Positions 41,461-48,026 of a stretch of DNA of 48,026 bases are shown piece after piece. Origin of the DNA: Alteromonadaceae bacterium Bs31 (GTDB lineage Bacteria; Pseudomonadota; Gammaproteobacteria; Pseudomonadales; Cellvibrionaceae); assembly GCA_900177435.1 (NCBI GenBank), contig FXAI01000008.1, positions 2,663 to 50,688 of the forward strand. Direction: 5' to 3'. Below the pieces are notes generated by a model. It was not told the DNA's origin, ran no database searches, and saw only the letters and a program-made list of their open reading frames with translations. Each line of letters opens with the position of its first letter. The first letter of the stretch is position 1. A program made the translations under genes and the position numbers.

Positions 41461-42039
41461 TTACCTCGGAATGCTGATGGCAAGCTTGCGCAAAGCTAGG
41501 CGCACGCGGGATTTTACGGTTCCCAGTGGGAGTTTTAGCTCTTCTGCTACCTGCTTGTGTGTTTTTCCTTCCAAATAAACTTTTCTAAGGGCGTTTTGCT
41601 GATCTTCTGGAAGACCTTTAAGCTGCTTAGAAATAAGCTCTTCGCTGCGTTTCTGTTGGGCGGCTTGAAAAGGGTCTGAATTTTCATCAACGATCTCCCC
41701 CCATAAGTTTGTGGGGTCGATATCTGATTCGTGGCGGCTGTTTTTGCGCAGATAATCGATTCGACTGTTTCTAGCTAGCGTAAATATCCAGGTAGTGACG
41801 TTGGCCATTTCCTTATTGTAAGTATGTGCTTTCTGCCATACTTTGATCATCACTTCCTGGGCTACTTCGTCAGCCAGCAGAGACGCCCCAGGCTGAGCTG
41901 CGAGGCTAAAGGAGCGCAGCAATGGGACAAAGTGATCAAAAAGCTTTTCAAAGGCGCGTTTGTCACGTTGCTCGGCTACCGCCCGCATGTACTCTGCGAA
42001 GCGAAGTTGTTCTTCCTGCCTTACTTCGGCACTCTTCAT
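41461..42039 (-). CDS. ECF sigma factor (RpoE of the ChrR type, ECF11-like)
   Basis: A 192-residue ECF sigma factor. The ATG at 42039 is chosen over an in-frame GTG at 42141, because a promoter-like TGATCC-N18-TAAAAC lies inside the longer frame. Region 2 is FEKLFDHFVPLLRSFSLAAQ...EVAQEVMIKVWQKAHTYN...NVTTWIFTLARNSRIDYLRK; region 4 is LEGKTHKQVAEELKLPLGTVKSRVRLALRKL. A gap with GEIVDENSDPF joins them. The neighbour is its ChrR anti-sigma. It probably reads the TGATCC promoters before itself and before the SnoaL gene, hence positive autoregulation. Confidence 0.92.
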   Translation of the reverse strand: MKSAEVRQEEQLRFAEYMRAVAEQRDKRAFEKLFDHFVPLLRSFSLAAQPGASLLADEVAQEVMIKVWQKAHTYNKEMANVTTWIFTLARNSRIDYLRKNSRHESDIDPTNLWGEIVDENSDPFQAAQQKRSEELISKQLKGLPEDQQNALRKVYLEGKTHKQVAEELKLPLGTVKSRVRLALRKLAISIPR

Positions 42040-42073
42040 CGTGGGACTAGCCTCAGGTGATTGGTTTTTCAAT

Positions 42074-42103
42074 GTTTTACGCCTCAAGCTGGCGTTTGGA
42101 TCA
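42074..42103 (-). promoter_or_regulatory. ECF-sigma promoter, leftward (sigma/chrR operon)
   Basis: On the minus strand the -35 TGATCC (42103-42098) and -10 TAAAAC (42079-42074) are 18 bases apart, matching the form reported for ChrR-linked RpoE promoters. The implied start is about 28 bases before the ATG at 42039. Confidence 0.75.
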
Positions 42104-42200
42104 ATGGCAATGCAAAAATCAGGGCTCTGGGCTGCAGCCACTCGCAGCTGGCGCCCATATATCCATTTGCAAAGGCTTGCGTTTTAAAGGGCTCCTTGGC

Positions 42201-42230
42201 TGATCCACAATTGAGGTTAACACGTAATAT
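42201..42230 (+). promoter_or_regulatory. ECF-sigma promoter, rightward (SnoaL operon)
   Basis: TGATCC (42201-42206) and TAATAT (42225-42230) are 18 bases apart, the same form and spacing as the leftward site. The ATG of the SnoaL gene follows 28 bases after the -10. The two sites share nothing else in sequence, so the match is not due to duplication. Confidence 0.75.
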
Positions 42231-42257
42231 TAGTAAGACTTTATCGGAAACAAGACT

Positions 42258-42698
42258 ATGTCACCTAACACAGATGAAAATTTGGCTCTTATCGAGAGCT
42301 TCAAAGCCTACTACAGAGACATAGCTAAGCTAAATGTGGACGATATGGCGAGCCTCTACCACAGTGAGATTGTATTCAAAGACCCGGTACACGACCTTCG
42401 GGGTATCAATGAACTGCACTCTTACATGCAGAATGTTTCCGCCAACGTAAAGCGCGGGCGTTTTGAATACCTGGACCAGCTGGTTGTCCCTGGAAAAGCC
42501 TACATAAAGTGGAACATGTACTTTGAGCATTCCAAGCTTGGTTCAAAAGTGATCGTAGTGCGCGGTATGTCCCATGTAGAGTTCTCAGAGAAGATACATT
42601 TTCACGAAGACGTGTACGATATGGGAGCCCTCTTGTACGAGCACCTGCCGCTGCTTGGTGGTGCTACTCGGTGGCTGAAAGCCCGCCTGTCTCGCTGA
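42258..42698 (+). CDS. SnoaL-like (NTF2-fold) protein, first gene of lipid cluster
   Basis: A 146-residue NTF2-fold protein (FKAYYRDIAKLNVDDMASLYHSEIVFKDPVHDLRGINELHSYM, then IKWNMYFEHSKLGSKVIVVRGMSHVEFSEKIHFHEDVYD). Homologues head ChrR-sigma/cyclopropane-synthase clusters in many proteobacteria, where their role is not known; a cyclase, isomerase or binding role is possible. It lies under the rightward TGATCC promoter and 7 bases before the SDR gene. Not related beyond the fold to the two-domain SnoaL protein at 12.5 kb. Confidence 0.85.
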   Translation: MSPNTDENLALIESFKAYYRDIAKLNVDDMASLYHSEIVFKDPVHDLRGINELHSYMQNVSANVKRGRFEYLDQLVVPGKAYIKWNMYFEHSKLGSKVIVVRGMSHVEFSEKIHFHEDVYDMGALLYEHLPLLGGATRWLKARLSR

Positions 42699-42705
42699 GA
42701 ACCTT

Positions 42706-43485
42706 ATGACTAATTCAAACGAAGAGACCGTGTGGATTACCGGCGCCAGCTCTGGCCTGGGTCTGGCCTTGGCTAGCAAGCTGGCTGCAGCAGGTAGCAG
42801 GGTTATTGCCAGTGGGCGGAATAAGGCTTCCCTTGATCAACTTAAAGGTGCTTATCCCGACAACATTGAGACACTGGCGTTCGACCTTACCGATGACAGC
42901 AACTTGGAAGAGGTAAGAAGGGCACTGTCATCCATCACCGATAAAATTGATCGGGTGTATTTGAATGCAGGCACCTGCGAATACTTCGATGCTTTGGCGC
43001 CGCAGTGGCAGTTGATGGAGCGCGTGATGAGGGTGAATTATCTCGGGCTGGTTAACACCGTGCGCTTAGCTATGGACTTCCTCAAGGCAGCCCCAAGGGG
43101 CCATATTATCGGAATCGGTTCTCAGGCATCTCAGTTGCCTTTTCCTCGAGCTGAGGCTTATGGGGCATCTAAAGCTGCTGTGAGATATTTTCTGGAAAGC
43201 CTGAGAATGGACGTGAAACAATTTGGTATCGATGTGAGCGTCATTCTACCCGGTTTTATTGATACCCCTCTCACGCAGCGCAATGATTTCCCTATGCCCT
43301 TTCTAATGAGCACAGAGCAGGCGGCGGTGCGCATTATTGCTGCGGTGGAAAAGCGCAGTTTGACAAGCGCCTTTCCTCGCCGCCTTAGTTTTCTGCTTTG
43401 GTTTATGAGACATTTTCCAAAACTATGGCTGGCAATGAACAGTAATAAACGGTCAAATAATAATGCTAAGGGGAACACAGTTTGA
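42706..43485 (+). CDS. Short-chain dehydrogenase/reductase
   Basis: A 259-residue classical SDR: cofactor motif TGASSGLGLALA (12-23), NAG in YLNAGT, catalytic Ser in GIGSQASQ, YGASKAA with the Tyr/Lys pair, and PGFIDTPLT. The basic residue in SGRNKASL after beta2 favours NADP(H). It is the second gene of the cluster, 7 bases after SnoaL and overlapping the FAD gene by 4 bases (ATGA-type coupling with a TTG start; see next entry). The substrate is probably a lipid intermediate, inferred from the neighbours. Confidence 0.9.
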   Translation: MTNSNEETVWITGASSGLGLALASKLAAAGSRVIASGRNKASLDQLKGAYPDNIETLAFDLTDDSNLEEVRRALSSITDKIDRVYLNAGTCEYFDALAPQWQLMERVMRVNYLGLVNTVRLAMDFLKAAPRGHIIGIGSQASQLPFPRAEAYGASKAAVRYFLESLRMDVKQFGIDVSVILPGFIDTPLTQRNDFPMPFLMSTEQAAVRIIAAVEKRSLTSAFPRRLSFLLWFMRHFPKLWLAMNSNKRSNNNAKGNTV

Positions 43486-44732
43486 AAATAGCAGTTATCG
43501 GTAGTGGAATATCCGGTTTAACCTGCGCTTACTTATTGCGGCAGGTTCATGAGGTAACGCTTTTCGAAAAAAATGAGCGTCTTGGCGGCCATACGGCCAC
43601 CAGAAAAATAAAACATGAGGGACGCACTTATAACATTGATACAGGGTTTATCGTATTCAATGATTGGACTTACCCAAATTTTATTAAGCTATTGCACAAG
43701 CTGGGTGTTGCCTCCCAGCCTACCAGAATGAGCTTTAGTGTTAGTTGCAGCAAGACAGGCCTGGAGTATAGTGGCACAAGTATAAATAGCCTGTTTGCAC
43801 AGCGAAAAAATTTATTTAACTTCAAGTATCTGGGTATGCTTCAGGATATCGTGCGCTTCAATAAGCAGGCGGTGCTGGATCTGGAAAAAAATCTTATCCC
43901 GGAATCGCTTACCCTCGGCGAATACCTCAAGCAAAATAACTATGGTGAGAAATTTGCGAGTCATTATCTCGTGCCAATGGGCAGTGCCATATGGTCTTCA
44001 ACGCTGCAGGAGATGATGGATTTTCCATTGCTGTTTTTTGTACGATTTTTTAAAAACCATGGCTTATTGAGCATCAAAAACAGACCTCAGTGGCGGGTTA
44101 TACAAGGCGGTTCTCGCTCCTACATTCAGCCAATGATTAAAGGCATGGCGGAAAATATTATAATGGGGGCTGATATAGCTCGCGTTATACGTACCCAAGA
44201 CTGTGTGTTTCTGGAGCACAGCGATGGAAGCCGGGAGAAGTTTGATCAAGTGGTTTTTGCCTGTCACAGCGACGAGGCTTTGGCTCTGCTTGAGAGCCCC
44301 ACTGCTGAAGAACAAGAAATACTTGGGGCAATACCCTACCGCAATAACCGCGTGGTACTGCATACTGATGATAGTATTTTGCCCAAGGCAAAGCTTGCCT
44401 GGAGTGCGTGGAACTACCATTTACACAGTGACGAAGCTGCCCCGCCTACCCTGAGCTACAACATGAACCTGCTTCAGGGTATTAGTTCGGATACGACCTT
44501 TGTGGTTAGCTTGAATCCTCGCGAGCAAATACCTGAAGACAAGATATTAGGTGAATACCAATATGCCCATCCGGTATTTACGCTAGAAGGTATTGCCGCA
44601 CAGAATCGCTGGAGTGACATTAGCGGGGAGAATAATACCTGGTACTGCGGAGCCTATTGGCGCAACGGATTCCATGAGGATGGTTGTGTAAGTGGTATTC
44701 GTGTTGCAAAAGGTTTGGGTGCGCCATGGTAA
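43482..44732 (+). CDS. FAD-dependent amine-oxidase-like oxidoreductase (COG2907)
   Basis: A 416-residue flavoprotein with the FAD site at the N-terminus (IAVIGSGISGLTCAYLL, VTLFEKNERLGGHT) and amine-oxidase-like core (RWRVIQGGSRSYIQPM, DQVVFACHSDEALALL, CGAYWRNGFHEDGCVSGIRVAKGLG). It is the COG2907 type found with cyclopropane synthase and DUF1365. Members in such clusters are involved in fatty-acid desaturation or furan fatty-acid formation in alphaproteobacteria; the exact step here is inferred. The start is TTG at 43482 (a TTTGAAAAT context), overlapping the SDR stop by 4 bases. Its stop overlaps the DUF1365 start by 7 bases. Confidence 0.9.
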   Translation: MKIAVIGSGISGLTCAYLLRQVHEVTLFEKNERLGGHTATRKIKHEGRTYNIDTGFIVFNDWTYPNFIKLLHKLGVASQPTRMSFSVSCSKTGLEYSGTSINSLFAQRKNLFNFKYLGMLQDIVRFNKQAVLDLEKNLIPESLTLGEYLKQNNYGEKFASHYLVPMGSAIWSSTLQEMMDFPLLFFVRFFKNHGLLSIKNRPQWRVIQGGSRSYIQPMIKGMAENIIMGADIARVIRTQDCVFLEHSDGSREKFDQVVFACHSDEALALLESPTAEEQEILGAIPYRNNRVVLHTDDSILPKAKLAWSAWNYHLHSDEAAPPTLSYNMNLLQGISSDTTFVVSLNPREQIPEDKILGEYQYAHPVFTLEGIAAQNRWSDISGENNTWYCGAYWRNGFHEDGCVSGIRVAKGLGAPW

Positions 44733-45505
44733 AAGCAATGCAAGAAAAAACCTTAAAAAGTGCCATTTACAAAGGCTGGGTTCAGCATCGCAGGTTTAGC
44801 CCCAAAGAGCATCAGTTTAAATACCAGGTGTTTATGATGTATCTGGATCTCGATGAGATAGACGCTGTTTTATCCAAGAGTTATTTTTGGTCTTCCTCTA
44901 AATACGCCTTAGCGCGCTTCAAGCGCAGCGATTATTTAGGTAAAAATAACTCAGACTTAAAGCAGCTGGTGCTCGATAAAGTGGAAGACAAGCTTGGTAA
45001 GCGCCCTGACGGTGCCGTGCGTTTGCTGACTAACTGCCGGTATTTCGGTTTTATTATGAACCCCTTGAGTATCTACTACTGCTTCGATGCACGTGAGCAA
45101 TTACAAGCGATGTTGTTAGAGGTAACCAATACTCCCTGGAAAGACCGCCATCAATATGTGCTGGCCTGTGATCCGGGCGAGAGGGTTCAGCGTATCCCTT
45201 TTAACAAGCAAATGCACGTTTCGCCTTTTCACCCTATGAATATGCAGTACAGATTAAATAGCGAGTTGCATGACGATGAACTTAAGTTTCACTTGAGCAA
45301 CAGTCTGGTACATGAGCCAGATAAAAAAGTATTTGATGCCAGCCTTCTTTTAAAAAGAGAAGATGTTACTGGCTCTGCATTGAGCAGGGTTATCTTGGCA
45401 TACCCCTTTATGACATTCAAAGTGCTTGGGGCCATTTACTGGCAAGCTTTAAAGTTGTTTATAAAGCGTGTGCCCCTGCACCCCTACATAAGAAAAACCG
45501 CCTAG
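44726..45505 (+). CDS. DUF1365-family protein
   Basis: A 259-residue protein that begins at ATG 44726, overlapping the FAD gene. DUF1365 (COG3496) landmarks: YKGWVQHRRFSPKEHQFKYQVFMMYLDLDEID, GAVRLLTNCRYFGFIMNPLSIYYCFD, VTNTPWKDRHQYVL, KQMHVSPFHPMNMQYR. The histidines and 'NPvSfyyc' motif are typical; no activity has been proven, though the family always sits beside COG2907 and cyclopropane synthase. Probably membrane-associated. The cyclopropane-synthase gene starts 21 bases later, so they form one operon. Confidence 0.92.
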   Translation: MVKAMQEKTLKSAIYKGWVQHRRFSPKEHQFKYQVFMMYLDLDEIDAVLSKSYFWSSSKYALARFKRSDYLGKNNSDLKQLVLDKVEDKLGKRPDGAVRLLTNCRYFGFIMNPLSIYYCFDAREQLQAMLLEVTNTPWKDRHQYVLACDPGERVQRIPFNKQMHVSPFHPMNMQYRLNSELHDDELKFHLSNSLVHEPDKKVFDASLLLKREDVTGSALSRVILAYPFMTFKVLGAIYWQALKLFIKRVPLHPYIRKTA

Positions 45506-45526
45506 GCGATTAGAAAGGTAATTGAT

Positions 45527-46813
45527 GTGGACTCTGCAAGTATAAGCGACATAAAAACATTTTCTGTTCCTACATTCACTCTAATGGATGTTCTTGCCAG
45601 ACGTTTTGTTCTTGGCGCATTCTCAAAACTGAAAATTGGCCATTTGGTACTGGAGGAGGAAGGGGAAGTTTTTTCTTTTGGACAAGCTCTGGTAGATTCA
45701 AGGAACCACGCACATATTGTGGTTAAGGATAAGTCGGCGTACTTTGATTTCTTTTTCAACGGAACCATTGGTTCCGCCGAGGCCTATATGCGCGGGGCGT
45801 GGACAACACCGGATTTACTGTCGGTTGTGCGTTTAATGGTTGCCAACCTGGAGTGGTTGAGCCGCCTGAATGCCGGTAGGCCCTGGCTCAGTCGTGCGGT
45901 GTTTAACGTGGGGCATTTCCTTAAGCGCAACAGTAAGCAGGGTTCTCAGCAGAACATTGCTGCACATTACGACCTTGGTAATGATTTCTTTGAATTATTT
46001 CTTGATCCAACAATGATGTACTCCTCAGCTATTTATCCCAGTGCAGATGCGGGGCTGGAGGAGGCTTCAACACATAAGCTGGAAACGATATGCAGGAAAT
46101 TAAAGCTAAAAGACACTGACCACCTCTTGGAAATTGGCACAGGTTGGGGTGGCATGGCGATATACGCGGCACAGAACTATGGCTGCAAGGTAACCACGAC
46201 AACTATTTCCAGAGAGCAATACGAGTTCGCAAAAAACAAAGTGGCTTCATTGGGGCTGCAAGACCAGATTACTCTGCTGCTAAAAGATTACAGAGATCTA
46301 GAGGGGCAATACGACAAAGTAGTCTCCATAGAAATGATTGAGGCCGTTGGGCATCAGTTCTACGAGAATTACTTTAGCGTGTGCAATGGCTTACTTAAAT
46401 CAGACGGTTTGATGCTCATTCAAGCCATTACCATTCCAGATCAGCGCTACGAATATGCCAAGGCATCTGTGGATTTTATTAAAAAATATATATTCCCTGG
46501 TGGCTGCCTGCCTTCAAACGAAGTTATTGCTGCTTGTATATCTAAATACACTGATATGCAAATAATCGACCTTCATGACATCACTGACCACTATGCCAAA
46601 ACGCTGAACGCCTGGTATCAGGATTTTCGTAGAAATGTAGACAAAGTGGTGGAGCAGGGCTTTGATGATGTGTTCTGCCGAATGTGGGAATTTTACCTTC
46701 TCTACTGCGAAGGTGGATTTAGAGAGCGAGTAATAAGTACCAGTCAGGTACTGTTCGCAAAGCCGGGGTATCGAGTTGATGAACAAGAAAATTCGTATAG
46801 CACTTACCAATAG
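45527..46813 (+). CDS. Cyclopropane-fatty-acid-synthase-like methyltransferase
   Basis: A 428-residue SAM-dependent methyltransferase of the COG2230 type. An N-terminal domain (GSAEAYMRGAWTTPDL) is followed by QNIAAHYDLGNDFFELFLDPTMMYSSAIY (about 145-173), SAM motif LLEIGTGWGGMAIYAA, SIEMIEAVG with the catalytic Glu, and YIFPGGCLPS. It methylates unsaturated acyl chains of phospholipids, giving cyclopropane or methyl-branched/furan precursors. It starts at GTG 45527 (GAAAGG upstream); an ATG two bases earlier is in another frame. It overlaps the DUF2878 gene. Central enzyme of the predicted membrane-modification response. Confidence 0.93.
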   Translation: MDSASISDIKTFSVPTFTLMDVLARRFVLGAFSKLKIGHLVLEEEGEVFSFGQALVDSRNHAHIVVKDKSAYFDFFFNGTIGSAEAYMRGAWTTPDLLSVVRLMVANLEWLSRLNAGRPWLSRAVFNVGHFLKRNSKQGSQQNIAAHYDLGNDFFELFLDPTMMYSSAIYPSADAGLEEASTHKLETICRKLKLKDTDHLLEIGTGWGGMAIYAAQNYGCKVTTTTISREQYEFAKNKVASLGLQDQITLLLKDYRDLEGQYDKVVSIEMIEAVGHQFYENYFSVCNGLLKSDGLMLIQAITIPDQRYEYAKASVDFIKKYIFPGGCLPSNEVIAACISKYTDMQIIDLHDITDHYAKTLNAWYQDFRRNVDKVVEQGFDDVFCRMWEFYLLYCEGGFRERVISTSQVLFAKPGYRVDEQENSYSTYQ

Positions 46814-47345
46814 TATTCTTTTCCAGCTAGTCTGGTTCGTTGCTGTTCAAGGTAATAACGCAGCGGCCCTTGCTGTAACCGCTGTTTTTTTTCTGGTTCA
46901 CGCAGTGTATATATTTCGCAGTGTTCCAGAGATTACCTTCATAGCTTTATTTGGCGCGGCTGGGTGGTTGCTTGACTCTCTTGGCAACACCTTCGGGCTG
47001 ATTCACTTCGCTGGTGCTCAGAGTATAAGCGTTTTAGGCATTGAGCTGTTTGTGGCGCCATTGTGGCTTTTGTGTGTATGGCTCACTTTTGCGTCTGTGC
47101 TTCTTTACAGTTTGTACTGGCTCAACGGCCGTGTCATTACCAGTGCTATTTTGGGTTTTATCATAGTGCCGGCTAACTATTGGCTTGGCGCAAAGATGTC
47201 GGGTTCCGAGTTTCTCGGCCCCGTTTGGTCAACGCTGCTTATCGAAGGTTTAGTTTGGGCCCTTATTTTGCCGTTTGGCGTAAAACTGGCTAAAGCCCAT
47301 TGTGAAGCAGATCACCAAGCGCTAATGGTGAAAGAATATGTATAG
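46779..47345 (+). CDS. DUF2878-family membrane protein
   Basis: A 188-residue integral membrane protein with five to six helices. DUF2878 signs: LFQLVWFVAVQGNN at the start, AAGWLLDSLGNTFGLIHF in the middle and GIELFVAPLWLLCVWLTFA with a conserved proline. The ATG at 46779 is taken (a TTG just before it is weaker). It overlaps the cyclopropane-synthase gene by 35 bases and its own stop overlaps the next gene by 8 bases, so it belongs firmly to the operon. Function is unknown; members nearly always accompany cyclopropane synthase, DUF1365 and COG2907. Confidence 0.9.
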   Translation: MNKKIRIALTNSILFQLVWFVAVQGNNAAALAVTAVFFLVHAVYIFRSVPEITFIALFGAAGWLLDSLGNTFGLIHFAGAQSISVLGIELFVAPLWLLCVWLTFASVLLYSLYWLNGRVITSAILGFIIVPANYWLGAKMSGSEFLGPVWSTLLIEGLVWALILPFGVKLAKAHCEADHQALMVKEYV

Positions 47346-48026
47346 GTTTTTCTTGTCGCTTTGCTTGCTCGCTGGCTGTTGCCATTCTTGGGCCAGCGCC
47401 GTTGAGCACATTTACGGTGAGGCATTCGACCTGAATAGTAATGCTCTGGTTTATACGGAGGAACACATATTTGTAAATTCTAACCAGAAGGTTGTCTATA
47501 AAGAACCCGATGGTAGCGTATTTGCCAATAAAACTCTGGACTACAGTCATTCCTTATTGGTGCCGGATGTTTGGCAGTTAAATGAGCGTATTGATGAAAC
47601 TATCGACCTTAGAAAAGTAGGCAGTGGTTATCTTCAGGCAAAATATTTGCGTGGCGATAAGAATATTGATAAATCCAAGACCCTGATGATCGAGCATACA
47701 ATGGTTGCTGATGCCGGTTTCAATACCTTTGTACTGCAAAACTGGGATGAGCTGGCCGCAGGAAGCACTGAAGAGTTTTTGTGGTTTGTACCTTCTCGCC
47801 TCAAGCCAATTCGCTTGCAAGTCAGTAGCGCAGAATGTGCGGATGGCGGCCACACCTGCTTCACCATCAGGCCCTCAAACTGGCTGCTGGGGCTGGCACT
47901 CAAACCCATTAAAATCACCTATGACAGTGGCGATAGGCAGCTCTTGAGATATGAAGGCCGTTCAAATATTGCTGCTCCAAGTGGTGAGTACCACAGCGTA
48001 AGAATCGAATACTCCTATCACCGCGC
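47338..48026 (+). CDS. Exported protein of the lipid cluster (cut by window end)
   Basis: The frame runs from ATG 47338 to the window end (229 full codons, no stop). A signal peptide (MYRFFLSLCLLAGCCHSWASA, cleavage near residue 21) leads into EHIYGEAFDLNSNALVYTEEH, VVYKEPDGSVFANKTLDYS, DAGFNTFVLQNWDELAAGS and IRPSNWLLGLALKPIKITYDSGDRQLLRYEG. It looks like a periplasmic beta-rich protein, perhaps able to bind lipid; I recognise it only as the frequent last gene of DUF2878 clusters. It overlaps the DUF2878 gene by 8 bases. The C-terminus is outside the window. Confidence 0.75.
   Translation, partial: MYRFFLSLCLLAGCCHSWASAVEHIYGEAFDLNSNALVYTEEHIFVNSNQKVVYKEPDGSVFANKTLDYSHSLLVPDVWQLNERIDETIDLRKVGSGYLQAKYLRGDKNIDKSKTLMIEHTMVADAGFNTFVLQNWDELAAGSTEEFLWFVPSRLKPIRLQVSSAECADGGHTCFTIRPSNWLLGLALKPIKITYDSGDRQLLRYEGRSNIAAPSGEYHSVRIEYSYHR

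Noticed and set aside
42040-42141. GTG start for the sigma factor at 42141
   Set aside because: The TGATCC-N18-TAAAAC promoter is inside this extension, and the added residues are not typical of ECF factors.

Overview
The window reads as chromosomal DNA of a marine or plant-polymer-degrading gammaproteobacterium, most like the Cellvibrionales (Saccharophagus/Teredinibacter type). This is an inference from a poly-serine-linked lipoprotein, a DUF3360 permease close to Vibrio-type homologues, a Fur-controlled Fiu/PiuA-type receptor with PiuC, and an ECF sigma/ChrR lipid-stress cluster. No rRNA, tRNA or CRISPR array was seen.

Region 1 (1-18.4 kb) is accessory DNA. It opens with the right end of an IS3-family element (transposase C-terminus and terminal repeat). 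A run of mostly small, plus-strand, single-gene units follows, most of them separated by imperfect palindromes of about 55-120 bp. These have RYYYAAC-like left cores, often overlapping the stop codon, and GTTRRRY-like right cores, as expected for integron attC sites. No integrase gene is in view, so this is a cassette array, or a detached part of one. Cargo includes a glutaredoxin-like membrane protein, a SEC-C/zinc-ribbon membrane protein, DUF2306, SUKH-like and DUF4304-like proteins, a possible primase-fold protein, a lipoprotein, a membrane metallopeptidase and an esterase. From about 9.2 kb attC sites fade and decayed genes appear: a lipoprotein pseudogene with two stops and a DUF4386 fragment. 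A poly-Ser beta-helix lipoprotein lies on the minus strand, and SnoaL, DUF1254, AraC-GyrI, VOC and YdeI genes follow.

Region 2 (18.4-24.7 kb) holds a DUF3360 permease behind a possible FNR/Anr box, an iron operon (TonB receptor plus PiuC) behind a Fur box, a ZntB-type transporter, and a truncated outer-membrane protein gene.

Region 3 (24.7-34.7 kb, minus strand) is a complete guanidine-assimilation operon: ABC transporter, two DUF1989 subunits (carboxyguanidine deiminase), a carboxylase of the urea/guanidine type, and allophanate hydrolase. Its leader carries a guanidine-I (ykkC) riboswitch, and upstream lies a near-perfect sigma-54 promoter. The sequence therefore predicts nitrogen control of initiation and guanidine control of elongation or translation. 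A 1529-residue CHASE/PAS/GAF hybrid kinase is divergent from it.

Region 4 (39.4-48 kb) is an ECF sigma/ChrR module. Sigma, ChrR and a DUF523-DUF1722 protein run leftward. SnoaL, SDR, FAD oxidoreductase, DUF1365, cyclopropane-fatty-acid-synthase-like methyltransferase, DUF2878 and an exported protein (cut by the window end) run rightward with overlapping or tight junctions. Both arms have a TGATCC-N18-TAA promoter in the shared gap, so the cluster is predicted to be a self-contained, autoregulated membrane-lipid-modification response, probably to singlet oxygen or related stress.
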